Origin: Dermacentor variabilis
Lineage: Eukaryota; Arthropoda; Arachnida; Ixodida; Ixodidae
Length of the DNA: 64,000 nucleotides
Reading direction: 5' to 3'
Assembly: GCF_050947875.1 (NCBI RefSeq)
Contig: NC_134569.1
Coordinates: 202,562,127-202,626,126 of the forward strand
Part shown: positions 20,156 through 31,269 of the stretch, in pieces
Layout: each line of letters starts with the position of its first letter
How positions within the stretch are numbered: position 1 is the stretch's first letter
Notes under the pieces: model-generated
What the model saw: only the letters and a program-made list of their open reading frames with translations
What the model was told of the DNA's origin: nothing
Databases searched by the model: none
Program-made: the position numbers and the translations under genes

Positions 20156-20836
20156 CAGGCCAGGCCTCTCCAGCCAGGACGCCATCAAGCTTATCAAGAT
20201 CCAAATCCTGGAACGCTGCACTCGGGACACGAGAGCCATCCTTGGTTTGGACCTGGAGAAGGCCTTAGATAACATCCGTCAGGAGTTCGCTCTCGACGCC
20301 ATCTCCAAACTCGACCTAGACTCGTCCTTCCATGCCTTCGTCAGGTCTTAATTGAGCAAACGATGCACCATCCTCAAGGCTGGAGATTTGGAACCAGAGA
20401 AAATGGAGCTGATCAGAAGAACCACCCCCAGGGGCCAGTCATCATACCGCTCGTTTTCAACATAGCTATGGTCGACCTCTTGAGATACCTAAGCAAGGTT
20501 AAGGGCATCGGTCACACGATCTACGCGGACGACATCACTGTCTCGTGCGCGGGTGACAGTGACAGACAAGTCGAAGCCGCTCTCCAGGAAGCTATCGACA
20601 CTACAGAGCGCTTTCTAACAGACACGGGACTCCGGTGCTCCCCAAAGAAATCGGAGCTCCTTCTCTACAACCCAACTACGAATCACCGCCAGCCACAGAA
20701 CTGGAAACCCCCTACTGAAATCGACATTAATCTCTACACCACGTGCGGTGATCCGATTCCTAAAGTCGCGTCCATTCGAATCTTGGAAATGACACTCGTA
20801 GGGCGGGCACAATTAACATCATCATTCACAAATTAG
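20156..20836 (+). pseudogene. LINE R: RT, second part
   Basis: The RT of LINE R resumes after LINE M with RPGLSSQDAIKLIKIQIL, AILGLDLEKALDNIRQEFAL (motif with catalytic Asp) and, after a stop at about 20350 and a frameshift, VFNIAMVDLLRYL and the intact IYADDITVSCAG box (YADD codons 20522-20533). The thumb follows: LTDTGLRCSPKKSELLLYNP. The expected PQGSVISPLLF motif reads PQGPVIIPLVF here. Two breaks make it non-functional. Confidence 0.75.
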
Positions 20837-20859
20837 CACTGAAGACGATAGCGTCATCA

Positions 20860-22092
20860 GTCTAATCAAGCTGGCAGCCAACAGAAGGAGAGGCCTGAGG
20901 GAAGAGAATCTGATAAGGCTAGTCCACGCTTTCTTGTTATGCCATTTCACGTACGTAGCGGCCATGAACGTCTGGAAGAGGGCCGAGCGAGACAAGCTAA
21001 ATGCCAAGGAGGGGGATCAAGCTAAGGAGGGGGATCAAGAACGTGCTCGGTCTACCAAACTACACACGCACCGACCGACTCCTGCAGTTGGCTATTCATA
21101 ATACCCTGGAAGAAATTGCAAAAGCACGAGAAAGGGGACAAATGCTCAGACTATCCGGCACCAGTGCGGGCAGACGACTCCTAACAGAGATGGGCTTCGC
21201 CCCGGCCACTGTCGAAGACGCCTACCAGGGCCTTCCAAAAGAGCAGAAAGACAACAGCATCGTATCCCCCACCCCGCGCAATAGAAATCCCCAGCGTAAC
21301 GTAGAAAAAAGGAAGGCCAGGGCGGTGGCGCTCCTACGCCGCGCGACAGAACTCCCTGGCGGCAGCTGCTTCGTTGACGCGGCCCAGTATGGCAACAGAA
21401 AAAAATTCACGGTAGTGTCGATCAACCACAAGAGTTCGACTGCTAACGCCGCTTCGGTGCGAAGCACGTCGTCGCGTGCGGCCGAGCAAGTGCCCATTGC
21501 ATTGGCCCTCCTGGACGAGAAATATACGAATATCTTCAGCTACTCCAAGGCAGTCATCCACGCCTTCAGCGTTGGCGCCGAGTGTAAGGAAGCCTGTCGC
21601 ATCCTCGACGGCAAAAGCATCGCCACCCACACTCTCACGTGGTTCCCTACTCATATGGGATCAATCATGGGAGGCCCAACAAACCTCAACGAGCTGGCCC
21701 ACACCAAGGCGCGAGGTTTCGCTTTCCGCGAACATGCATAACTCCACCGCCTGCCCGCAGTGGTGGAGAACAGAGATCAACCGACCACATACAATGACAT
21801 TACGCAGCACTTTTATCTCGGCAGGAGAGACTTTCCCCTTCCTCACAAGAAGTTAAATAGAGTGCAGGCATTGGTCCTCAGATTATTGCAAACAGGTTCG
21901 TATCCCAGCCCGGCTTTATTCCACAAGCTTTATCCCGACACTTATGCCACTAGTTCTTGCAGGAACTGCAATGACTTCGCTAGCCTAGACCTTACGCTCT
22001 GGCATTGCCCCTCCTTACGGGGCACAGAACGAATCAATTTGGACAAGTGGCTCTCCGCTATCAGAAGCCCCGATGCCGGGGCGCAACTATAG
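20860..22092 (+). pseudogene. LINE R: C-terminal RNase H and zinc finger
   Basis: After the thumb (LIRLVHAFLLCHFTYVAAMN near 20930), the frame at 21001-21741 has the region between RT and RNase H, then FVDAAQYGNRKKFTVVSIN and AAEQVPIALALLDEKYTN, which correspond to the first Asp and the Glu of RNase H, and WFPTHMGSIMGG with LNELAHTKARGF near its end. The third Asp seems lost. At 21760-22092 a Cys-rich tail (SCRNCNDFASLDLTLWHC) is the terminal zinc finger of this LINE group. RNA removal by RNase H is the family role; this copy is dead. Confidence 0.7.
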
Positions 22093-22215
22093 GCTGTCCA
22101 GAGGGCCCACGATGCGGCGGTTGGGCTTGGCTTGACTGTCCCAACGTGGAAGCGGCCCGCAGCACGCTGAGTTGCGTGCATCAGGACCTTCATTAAAGTT
22201 TTGCATCCATCCATT

Positions 22216-22535
22216 CATTTCAAAGAAAATAGCGGGTCCCACGGACTGTGGCAAACGATGTCAGCGAAGTTTTCTGAGCTGTTTAATTTGATTTACGATA
22301 TTTAGCGGTCATGTTGGCAGCGAATGTGCAATTTCTTCAGCTTTTAGTCCAATAACAGAGCGTTCAGTTAATGTTAAGCGTTATTTTACCTGCACCATTG
22401 CATTTCACCCGCGTAGTACAGAGTTTGGTTGAGGCGTTCTTTTGCGTCAATATTCATAATCTCTGAGACGGTTGAGCGTTATCATTTCCTCATATGCCCT
22501 ATCATATCGTTGCAGTAGCGTTCAACTTTAATTGA
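22216..22535. other. Stretch without recognised features
   Basis: AT-rich sequence between the LINE R tail and a Ruka SINE; I see no gene or repeat in it. Confidence 0.4.
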
Positions 22536-22760
22536 ATTATGGCGAGGTACGTACCAAAACCACGATCGAATTATGAGGTAAGTCACAGCGACGGGCCCCG
22601 GATTAATTTTGACATCCTGGTGTTCTTTAACGTGCACCTGTATCTAAGTGCACTAGCTTTTTCTGTATTTCGCTCCCGTCGAAATGTGGCTTCCATGGTC
22701 GGCATTGAACTCAGGACCTCGAGCTATGTGAGAGCGGCAAAAGCTACCGCTGCGGGCACA
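22536..22760 (-). mobile_element. Ruka-type SINE, diverged copy
   Basis: On the plus strand it reads TACGTACCAAAACCACGATC, GGTGTTCTTTAACGTGCACC and CGAAATGTGGCTTCCATGG, the inverse of the Ruka SINE. The tRNA-like head with the B box lies at the right end (ATTGAACTCAGGACCTCGAG) and is degenerate. Short retrotransposon with no coding capacity, moved by LINE proteins. Confidence 0.75.
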
Positions 22761-22761
22761 G

Positions 22762-23857
22762 AAGTTTTTATTTGACCTGCGACCGCATCCCTCGGGTCGC
22801 CTATACCCTACAGTGTTGTAACGTGGCATTGCGCTTGCACGCCCTGCGTCCGTTGCCCGCTTGACAAATTTGCATGGTGATTATTTTGCAGAAATAGCAG
22901 AACCGTATCCTACCGTGCCTTCACTTTGCCTGCAACCGCTGTTTACTTGCCTTCTCATGTAATCATTTCCTTCGCCCGCCCTCTTCCACTGTATCGGAAC
23001 TGCGAGAGTCGCAAGGCTGCTATTCACGCGTTTCACGACTGCGTTAGTTCTACTCATTGTCTGCCTCTTTTCCCCTTCCTCTCTACACTTCTACCTACGT
23101 CTCCGCTGGACTTGGACATTAGCAGAGAGGTAAGCAGTGCCGTTGCTGCAATGCTTTTGAGGGGGCTTGTGGATAACTACAGCTGTCAAGAGGCCAATGT
23201 GGCAACATACAGAGAGCTCTAGAAGCCATGGTGTACATGCGACTCGATGGAAAGGTCCAAACGAGTTTCTCACGTCGACTTTCTGCTCTTTCACGCTCCT
23301 GACTTGCGCATACACACTCTGAACCACCTCCCGACGCGGCGTGCAAGACGATAGCAGCAGCAGCAGCAGTGAAAAAGTCGAACAGGCAAAGCAATTTCCG
23401 CTTTAAAAGTCGAGAAACCTGGATTCGACCATGTGGACCAAGAAATTGCCAATCTGAAGTGTTACCTCTCGCCCTCACGACGCCGTTCTTTTTCTTACAT
23501 GGTATTCATTTCGATGAATCAAATAGTGAATGTGCAGGAACTATCAGAGCATTGTGAGCACCAGATGGTCACAACCAATGAAAGGACAACGAGCAGTACA
23601 TAAAAGTAAAACGTGGTAGGGAATAACACCTTCCATGACGAGAAAATTTTCGAAGAAAGAGTCAACTACTTCATCAAAAGGGTACAGCAATCCGGCTTGC
23701 ATTCATTTTGATCGTAAATATGCTGCAAGAACATAATCATCTGATCGCAATGTGATCTTGTGGGATCTATTCTTTCGGCATTTGCTCTTGCATGCGAGCT
23801 TTCCGTAAGCTATGCTAGTCCATCAGTAAAACATATCGATTGGTACATCATCACACG
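22762..23857. other. Stretch without recognised genes; short CAG repeat
   Basis: The only clear pattern is a CAG/AGC triplet repeat at 23353-23369. Open frames of up to 119 codons on both strands (23091-23478) show no motif and are probably chance. Confidence 0.4.
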
Positions 23858-24055
23858 CTACAACAGATACAAGATACTGTGAGAATTTAAGTCAGTCTTT
23901 CTGCAAATATCTGTGAAAATAATCCAAGAAACGGCACCTTTGTCGTCAATAAAGCACTCTTCAATAGCTACAGGCACATTACAAAGGTGAGAGTTAATGG
24001 TCGTAACAAAAATATTCCTGCTTCGAAGGCATGTTCTAATCGTCAGCATTTATGT
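23858..24055 (-). pseudogene. LINE ORF2 zinc-finger fragment (same family as 4112-4780)
   Basis: The minus-strand reading contains RSRNIFVTTINSHLCNVPVA, EECFIDDKGAVSWIIF and SHSILYLL, which line up with the frame at 4215-4410 (KKGIFVSSVNCRLCDVPETI, EHCFISCTDAILFW, HTVRYLL). One Cys and the His of the zinc finger are changed. It is a decayed 3' part of the same LINE family. Confidence 0.65.
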
Positions 24056-24477
24056 ATGTAATTTGTACAATAAATATTTTCTAGAATGGACAACTAGCAT
24101 TTTTGCACTCTTGGAAGTGCATCATGTCTTGGTAATGTGCTGTACACTGATGAATAAAATAATAACTCCCATGCAGTAGTCGGAGAACAAAATTGGGGGA
24201 GAAATAGGACTCTTCAGTGTTCGAGATTATTTATAAATAAGCACCAAGGTAAACGGATCCAAGAAGCTACGAGTGATGTTTGATAGGCAAGAAGAGATGA
24301 GGACAAAGTACTTGCGTCCTTCACGCACCACGTACGTACCAGGCACGTACCACATCCACAATCAATCTTGGGTTGTTATCGTTCGGGGACCGCTCTGGCA
24401 CAGGCCTGCGAAAGTTTATTCCAACAGACACTGCATAAATTACAGCTGCACACATTAGTACACGTACATTTATAGCG
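24056..24477. other. Stretch without recognised features
   Basis: AT-rich DNA between the LINE scrap and a 5'-truncated Ruka SINE; nothing recognised. Confidence 0.35.
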
Positions 24478-24655
24478 GGATAAAATCCCGGCCACGGTGT
24501 CCACAGTTTTATGCGGGCGAAATGCGAAAAAAACCGTGTATTTAGATTTAGGTGCACGCAAAAGATCCTCAAGTGGACCAGCTTATTTCGGGGATCCCCA
24601 AAACAGCGTGCCCCACAATAAAATCGTGGTTTTGGCACGTAAAATCATATAGTTA
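24478..24655 (+). mobile_element. Ruka-type SINE, 5' truncated
   Basis: The sequence GGGATAAAATCCCGGCCACG, GCGGGCGAAATGCGAAAAAA, TTTAGATTTAGGTGCACGCA and GTGGTTTTGGCACGTAAAAT matches Ruka from its B box to the 3' end. The A-box head is missing. A T/A-rich tail follows to about 24680. Confidence 0.8.
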
Positions 24656-24924
24656 AATGTTTTTTTAATTAAATACATTTTCTGCTCTTTTAGGTGAAGG
24701 CAGGAGCATCTGAATACACACATCGTGAATACATACGGAAATGGTCCTGAAACCGTCCTCAATGTTTGTTCTAGGAATGTTCGCAATATGTTATTTGAAG
24801 AGACAAATGGTTCGAGGAACGATCACTTGAGGACACTTTAAGATGACGTGAGGATGACGAAACATCCTGGATTTCATTTCCTGTGAACTAGCTCAGGGAC
24901 GACTGTGCGTTGTCTGGTAAATAC

Positions 24925-25085
24925 TATGTTTTAGGCTGTAGGTATCCCAGACTGCACAAGCATAGCCCAAAGTCACTCGGACAGTTGTTTTATACGCCAG
25001 ATGAACGTTTAACATCAACTATGGCGCAGTGTAGCTTATGTCTAAGGACACCAAGTTTCTTGAGCAGACCCAGATATGTTTGCTA
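24925..25085 (-). pseudogene. LINE ORF2 C-terminal scrap
   Basis: Read on the minus strand, LLKKLGVLRHKLHCA, then in a shifted frame TLGYACAVWDTYSLKH, resembles the post-RT region of CR1/L2-type LINEs (LEYAS-WDP pattern, seen intact at 53250). It is too short and broken to place in a family. Confidence 0.4.
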
Positions 25086-25089
25086 TCTG

Positions 25090-25974
25090 TTTAGTTCAAT
25101 TCAACTTACTGGTAATTGTTACTATCGGTTTACTTACTTCAGTTGTGCGCCTAATTTAAATATTGCTTCACTAATGGCTCTGAATCAAAGGCATTGGTTT
25201 GTCGATAATGGCAACGGAGACTATTTTATCAACACGACTCTCCTTAACGGACTCATCACATTACTGTTCATGAGTTGTCACGAATTCGAACAGGCGCGCT
25301 TAGTCAAACACTTATAACGCGAAAAAAAGACAGTAGTCCACAAATGGGCGCACTTAAATTCTACTGGCAGCATAAAGTGACCATGTCAATAATATCAATT
25401 AAGTTTAAAATCGGATCCAGTAGAGATCATTGCAGCATGCATACAATTCGTGACAGGCCAGATAGTCGAGCACTCGCCTGAAGAAGTAACGAAATGCTGC
25501 CTCTTTCGTGAATAAGCTGCGACACACCTTATAATCGATATTTTATAGAAAATATTTCGTGGAATACCCCGTGAAATGCCTTTAATGAATAAATATTATT
25601 ATATATATGTTTGATGCATTTGGCTGCAACTGCGTTACAGTTGAGACACACTTTCTAAACCATGCTGCTTGACTCAAAAATGATTACTGCTTTCCACATG
25701 CTCAACTAACGGTTTCGGTATAATAAGCTCCAATAATGTACTGACTGTGCAAGTGACGGAAAGTGGACGGTAATATGGTATATTTGGCATTTAGCATGTT
25801 TTGAAGATAGTTACTGCTCTCGATAGCAGGCAGCCGTTTGGCACAGCGTCCTCTCGCAACGACACAAAAAAAGTAAGTCCTGCAAGGAACAGTGACACCC
25901 ACTCACAGTAGGGTTAAAAAAACGTTTAGAATCTTGTAAAAGCCCCATAAGTGCTTGGAATTGAGTGTTAAAAG
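25090..25974. other. Stretch without recognised features
   Basis: AT-rich non-coding DNA. I see no convincing frame, repeat or RNA structure. Confidence 0.35.
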
Positions 25975-26330
25975 CAACGCCATGACACCTCCTTTAATAA
26001 CGACAGTAGGTTTGGACTGTGGGGTTCACCGTTACCGGTGCATCTACCGTCAACAGACAGCGAAACATATTGTTGAATTCTTCAGCCATCGAAACCGGGT
26101 TACTGCAAGTGCTGCTATGTAAGGCAATGTCGTTTATTGCGGATTGAGTCCCGGACAGATACCTCCAGTACTGCTGTGGCCCCTTTTTATATAATCTGTG
26201 AGCGTCGTCGTCATAAACCGATGCTTCAATTCCCTTAATTCATTCCGAACTTGTGTGCTACTGCTTGAAATACCTTGAGGATTGCCATGACTTTTTCTGC
26301 GTGCATGCTGCGAACGCCATATCAAACTTA
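25975..26330 (-). pseudogene. LINE endonuclease-RT linker scrap
   Basis: The minus-strand frame at 26134-26330 includes TQVRNELRELKHRFMTTTLTD and SSTGGICPGLN, like the linker between endonuclease and RT in CR1/L2-type LINEs (RNELRNLKK-type pattern). LINE B ends against it at 26331, so LINE B probably inserted into this older LINE. Weak evidence; no diagnostic motif. Confidence 0.35.
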
Positions 26331-26466
26331 TTTGTTTATTTATTTTACCCTCAGGGCAAAGCATTACAGAGGGGAGTGGGTTATACATAACTCTGAAAAT
26401 ACAAGCAACAGCAATGAACAGTTACCAAGACATAGATAAGTTAGAATTAGTGATCAACACAATATA

Positions 26467-28052
26467 TCATTCAATAGAAGCGGTAACAGCAGTCCAAAAC
26501 AATACAGGGTCAGAAATTGTGGCAATTGAGGAAGGAAGGTGGTTCCAGTCATATGACGTACGAGGAATAAAAGAATCCGAGAATGTGTTAGTTTTGCATG
26601 TAGAAATGCCTACCTTACGTATGTAATCTGTGCGGCGTGAAACATATGAAGGGCGAAGAAGTAACTCGTAGCCAATAGACTCATGATGAAATATTTTGTG
26701 AAAAAGGCACAGGCGTGCAATTTTGCGTCGTGATGCAAGTGAAGTTAGGCCCAGGGTAGTCTTCATAGTGGTTACGCTTGATGTACGCCGAAAGTCAGAA
26801 AGAATAAACCGCGCTGATTTGTGTTGTAACATCTCCAGTAGGTCGATCAAACTCTTAACACCAGGGTCCCAGACTGATGAAGCTTATTCCAGTTGTGAAC
26901 GTACGAGTGTGGTATAGAGTAGAAGTTTGATGCTAGTTGGGGCTGCGTGAAAGTTGCGTTTCAGATATCCGAGCATGCGATTAGCTTTTGTTAGGGATGT
27001 GCTCAATGTGCGCATGCCAGCTAAGGTTAGACATAATATGAATTCCGAGGTACTTGTATCTTGTAACAGGATCAAGTAACACACCATTAAGAGTATATAC
27101 TGGCAATTCACTATTAACACGAAAGATGCGCATAAGTTTGCACTTTTCAGTATTTAAAGTCATATTCCAAGTTTTGCACCATGTTGAGATAGCGTTAAGG
27201 TCAGGCTGAATCATGTGCTTATCACTATCATTTGTTATTTGCCGAAAAAGGACGCAGTCATCGGCGAAAAGATGTACAGAAGAAAGGTTACTGGGTAAGT
27301 CGTTGATAAATATAAGAAAAAGCAGGGGCCCCAAGACGGTGCCTTGGGGCACACCGGAAAGAACAGGGTGAACGGTGGAATTAACAATGTTGACGGAAAC
27401 AAATTGCTGACGATGGGTAAGGGACACTTCAAGCCATTTTAGAATGTTAGTGTCTAATCCTACCATGCGCAGCTTCAGTAACAAAAGGTGATGGGAAACC
27501 TTATCAAATGCATTCGCGAAATCTAGAATGATGCAGTCGGCGATAGAGCGGCAGTCTAAAATTTCGTGAAGTTTGTGCGTGAATAAGAGTAGCTGTGTTT
27601 CGCATGAATAGGACTTCCTAAAACCGTACTGAGAAGGATGAAAAAACGAGTTTGATTCAAGGAGAGTGATATGTGAAAAAGAGTATGTGCTCTAAGATTT
27701 TGCATGGGATGCTGGTAATAGATATGGGCCGGTAGTTAAAAGGCGAGTGTTTCTTACCAGATTTATCTACAGGAACCACCTTACCTATGTTCCAATCGGC
27801 CGGTAGTTCACCGTTTTCCAATGATTGCTGAAATATGTTAGTTAAGGCAAGTGATGAATACATTTTAGTACTTTTCAGGAACTTTGTAGTAATGCAATCG
27901 ACACCAGCACTGGAAGATATCTTAAGATTGTCAATTATTTTAGCTGTACCATCAGGATGGATGACTACAGGGTACATTGGGAGGAAGTTGGTATGATCCA
28001 GTTGAGGGAAATCCGTAGTTTCACCATTTGAAAAAAAAGCTCGAAAAAACAT
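26467..28052 (-). pseudogene. LINE B reverse transcriptase and C-terminal region
   Basis: Reading right to left: GELPADWNIGKVVPVDKSGK and NYRPISITSIPCKILEHIL (27690-27830), a break, then SGVPQGTVLGPLLFLIFINDLP and HLFADDCVLFRQI (27240-27360), where the catalytic box is FADD, as is usual for CR1-like RTs. Next comes TRYKYLGIHIMSNLSWHAHI, and in a further frame the C-terminal region (MLQHKSARFILSDFRRTSSV, HHLPSSIATISDPVLFW-like end near 26480). At least three frameshifts separate the parts; the catalytic residues themselves are kept. Confidence 0.78.
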
Positions 28053-28326
28053 TGTTCAGTACATTTGCACAGGCAGTATCGGATATAGGTTCTTCACTTG
28101 AATTCGTTAGTATTTTCTAGACGTTTCAGAGGGGTTAATGACGCTCCGAAATTTTCTTAGGTTATTGAGCAACATACCCGGTAGAGTGTTATTCTGGTAA
28201 TTTGCTTTAGTGTTCATGACCGCAAAATTGTAAGTGTAAGCTGCAGACCGATAACGGGACCAATGATGTTCAGTGCGTGATTCTTTAGCTGTACGGAAGA
28301 AGCGTTTCTTACGGTTAGAGAAGCGC

Positions 28327-29058
28327 TTAAGAGGAAGCTTTAGCTCGGGTGCTCCTATCTAAATACATGTAAAAGCAGAATTCGTTTTTCTCGGCAACCA
28401 CCGCACCAAATTTGACGAGGTTTGTTGCATTTACAAGAAAAACTCAAAATCTAGTGACTGTTGGTTTCGAATTTTTGAGTTAGATCGTGAATTTTTTATT
28501 AAAAATTGGCAAAAATCGAAAAATTTCAAAAAACGACATTATCAAGTTTACAACTGTGTAACTCAGCAATGAAACATGATATCACAATTCTGTGAATTGC
28601 ATCTAATAGTACATCTAAAGCGGACAAAATTGATATGTTACACATGAATATAAAAAAATTTAATCATAGGGAAATACAACTTTTGCAAAACCGTTGTAAC
28701 CAACGTAAAAAGTTCACGTAAGATGTAAAATGACATACTGAATTTGTCCGCTTTCAATGATCTAATGGATGCCGTTTACAGAACCGCGATATCAGTTTTT
28801 GATGCAGAGCTATGAATTTGTAAACTTCGTGCTTCTATTTTATTCAAACGGTCAAATATTTGAAAATCGTTTTAAGAAAGTTTAAGCCATAAATCGAAAT
28901 TCCGCTTCCAACAGTCACTAGAATTTAACTTTCTCTTTCAAATGCAACAAATTTCATCAAAATCGGTGCAGGGGTTATCTCAGAAAAACGTTTTTGCGTT
29001 TTACATGTATTTGAATAGGCCGCGTCGGAGTTGGGCCCGAGCTAAAGCTTCCTCTTAA
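28327..29058. mobile_element. 724-bp MITE with 19-bp TIRs and TTAA target duplication, copy 1
   Basis: GAGGAAGCTTTAGCTCGGG at 28331-28349 is matched by its perfect inverse at 29036-29054. TTAA flanks both sides (28327-28330, 29055-29058). There is no coding capacity. TTAA duplications are the hallmark of piggyBac-type transposition, so this may be a non-autonomous piggyBac-like element, but the ends do not start with the usual CC. It sits inside LINE B between its endonuclease and RT. A second copy in the opposite orientation is at 60021-60739 and a diverged one begins at 45762. Confidence 0.85.
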
Positions 29059-29059
29059 G

Positions 29060-30000
29060 ATGCGCGTTATACCATGGCGCATGCAGGTGATAAGATATTA
29101 CGCGAGTGAGTGTGAAACGGCTGGTGAGATCTCAGATTTTGTTCTTGAATAAGAGCCAGTTTGAATGCACCGATCGCGAGTCGAATTTGTCGAAAAAGGT
29201 GGCCAGGAAAGGTGGCCATTATCAACTTTGTTGAATTCGGCGCGATGATACATGCGTATTACTTTAGTGTGACTAGCAGGTTTTTGTATGGGAATGTTTA
29301 CAGAAAAATTTACCAAGGAATGGTCGCTTAACTGGGGCATGTAGGTTATTTCTTAACACAGTTCTGGGCATGTTGTTAGTACGAGGTCTAATATACTTCT
29401 TGTAACTTCAGTAATTATTGTAGGCTGAGTAACAATTTGGGTAAGATTAAACAGTTAACATAAATTAGTGAATTCCTTCCATAGCGCCGAGGAGGAGGAT
29501 GGTTGCACCGAGGACCAATTGATGCCCGGAAAGTTAAAATCACCCAATAGAAAGATAGATGACGAGGGGTAACGCGTTACTATGACATTAATGGTATCGT
29601 GAAGCTCTGCAACAAATGTAGGAGAGGCATTAGGCGGTCGGTAGCATGCGCCTAGGATTATTCTGCGGTAGCCTAGCAGAAGAGATACCCATATAATTTC
29701 GATGCTTGACGTTATGTGAAGAGAATATGACTATTTTTTTACTGACTGCTATTAGTACGCCACCACCTTGCCGATCTTTCCTGTCACAACGATAGAAGTG
29801 GAACTGATTTGATGAATCGAATATCTCAGAATCACGTATGTATTCGTGCAGCCAAGTTTCAGTTAGGACGACGATGTCAGCGGAACACGCACTTATGGCA
29901 GAGGAGAGTTCAGCACGTTTTTTGATGACACTTCGGATATTAGTAAATAAAACTGATGTTTGAGCTGGGCTTAAACAACGGTCACTTCCCCTCGGTAACT
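29060..30000 (-). pseudogene. LINE B endonuclease
   Basis: Minus-strand fragments in several frames are in order: SADIVVLTETWLHEY (29840-29885), KDRQGGGVLIAV (about 29750-29790), LGDFNFPGINW (about 29510-29550) and QLSDHSLVNFSVNIP (29290-29340). These are the Glu, GGG, GDFN and DH motifs of AP-type LINE endonucleases. Frameshifts separate them, so the enzyme is dead. The MITE lies just downstream. Confidence 0.7.
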
Positions 30001-30001
30001 G

Positions 30002-31071
30002 TTAGGCAGATTTACAAGAGCTAGATGCAGCGGGGAGAGGCGAAGGCGTGCGCTGGGTCACCGGCTTGGTGCGTTCTGCGGTAATCTCAAATGTTTTATC
30101 GTTTACAGGGTCATACATGTAGGATCTGTCATTTACGACCAACTTATTGTATTTTAGCTTAAAAGATGGGGAGCCGGGCAGTGATTTGGCGAAGCCAATA
30201 AGTTTTTTGCGTGCTTGGCGTGTGGCAAACGAATAATCTTCTGTCACTTGAATGTCTTCTTCTTTTATGTCTTTTTACACTTCAGAATTCTTTCTCTGGT
30301 TTTGAAGTTGTTGAACTTCACAATCACCGGACGGCATCCAGAATCAGAATACCGCCCTAATCGATGAGCCCTATCTATGTCATTCGGCGAGAGTTCGGGG
30401 TCAACGTATTGTGACAGGACATTTAGAAGTTTTTGTTCCGTTTCATCCCACGTTTCATGGGCATTCTTATCGGCGATACCATGAAAAATTAAATTATTTC
30501 TACGACTCTGGTCTTCTAATTCATGAATTCGTGCCTGCAGCAGTTTATTTTGTTTGTGAATATCAAGAGCAGTGCATTCGAGGTCCTGCTTTACTCCGTC
30601 AATTGCTTCAAGTGAGTGGTCAACTGTCGTAAGCCTGGAATTCATATTTGCGAGAGCTGAATTAATACTCTGCTGTCCGCTCCGTAGTTCTTCCATGGTT
30701 TCCTTTATATCGCCGTTACTTGCTGAAAGCGCGACTAACTGTGCCTGCAATTCCTTCAAGATACGAAGTATTTCCATGTTTTGCTCCGATTGTGTTAATA
30801 TGACATTAGCGGCACTGTTGCTTTCCTCGCTCGAGGTGTCTGTGCTCGAAGCACTGCCGATAATTTTGGTACGCGTGTGAGAAGGACCTGGGATTACATC
30901 CACATCTCCCGACAATAGCAAAAGGAAACAGCTGTTGAAGCATTCAGTTAACACGCTCAAAAGCAGCCGTGGGCACGGGAGCAGCAGTAAGCATCGATTG
31001 TCGCTTTTCTTAGCATTCAAAGGAATGTGGTTACGCACCTGGATGGCAAACAAAGGCGGTCTGTTATTCAT
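30002..31071 (-). pseudogene. LINE B ORF1 with decayed 2A-like motif
   Basis: I choose the ATG at 31071 because the element 5' end is at about 31102. The N-terminal part has a hydrophobic stretch (LLLLPCPRLLLSVLTE, FLLLLSGD) ending in DVDVIPGP (30906-30883). 2A ribosome-skipping peptides need D-(V/I)-E-x-N-P-G-P, so the Glu and Asn are lost and skipping is doubtful. Then come Ser-rich and coiled-coil parts (LRSGQQSINSALANMNSRL) and the RNA-binding core (SRRNNLIFHGI, IDRAHRLGR, PVIVKFNNFKTRERIL). A frameshift near 30255 leads to the C-terminal part (RQARKKLIGFAKSLPG, KYNKLVVNDRSYMYD). Confidence 0.78.
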
Positions 31072-31269
31072 TGTAGCTGCGACGCTGCTCACGTGCCCAC
31101 TGAAGCGGTCCCACGGATACCGGCGCTTAAATACTGGCGTTGAACTTGCTGTCGATGACCATGCCGCAGCTCTGGAGTGGAAAGGACTGTTCACAAATCT
31201 TGAGGGCGCCGCCTGATGAACGAACGGAGGCAATTGACAGGAGGCAAACAGCGTCACTTGGTGCAAAGA

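Larger units (their letters stand above)
13240..22215 (+). mobile_element. RNase H-bearing LINE (LINE R), split by LINE M
   Basis: A single LINE can be followed over both sides of the insertion at 15372-20155: coiled coil, endonuclease, RT start | RT rest, RNase H, zinc finger, 3' UTR ending CATTAAAGTTTTGCATCCATCC at about 22190-22212. RNase H after the RT points to the I/R1/LOA group. It is 5' truncated: the frame is open upstream of 13284 (EIAQLTKENAEM) and fades out near 13240. The reading FPHNMIGF at 15370 continues as RPGLSSQDAIKL at 20156, so the insertion site is precise. Confidence 0.85.
26331..31102 (-). mobile_element. LINE B: APE-type LINE with decayed 2A peptide
   Basis: On the minus strand: 5' end CAGTGGGCACG at 31102, ORF1 with a 2A-like motif, endonuclease, RT, C-terminal region and a 3' end with CCCTGAGGGTAAAATAAAT and ATTT-type repeats at about 26331-26355. 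The same 5' start (CAGTGGGCA) and ORF1 layout occur in LINE D (49294), so they are one family. It is full length but broken by several frameshifts and by a MITE at 28327-29058. Confidence 0.82.

Noticed and set aside
23091..23478. Minus-strand frames of 78 and 119 codons
   Set aside because: They overlap a CAG repeat and each other and have no motif.
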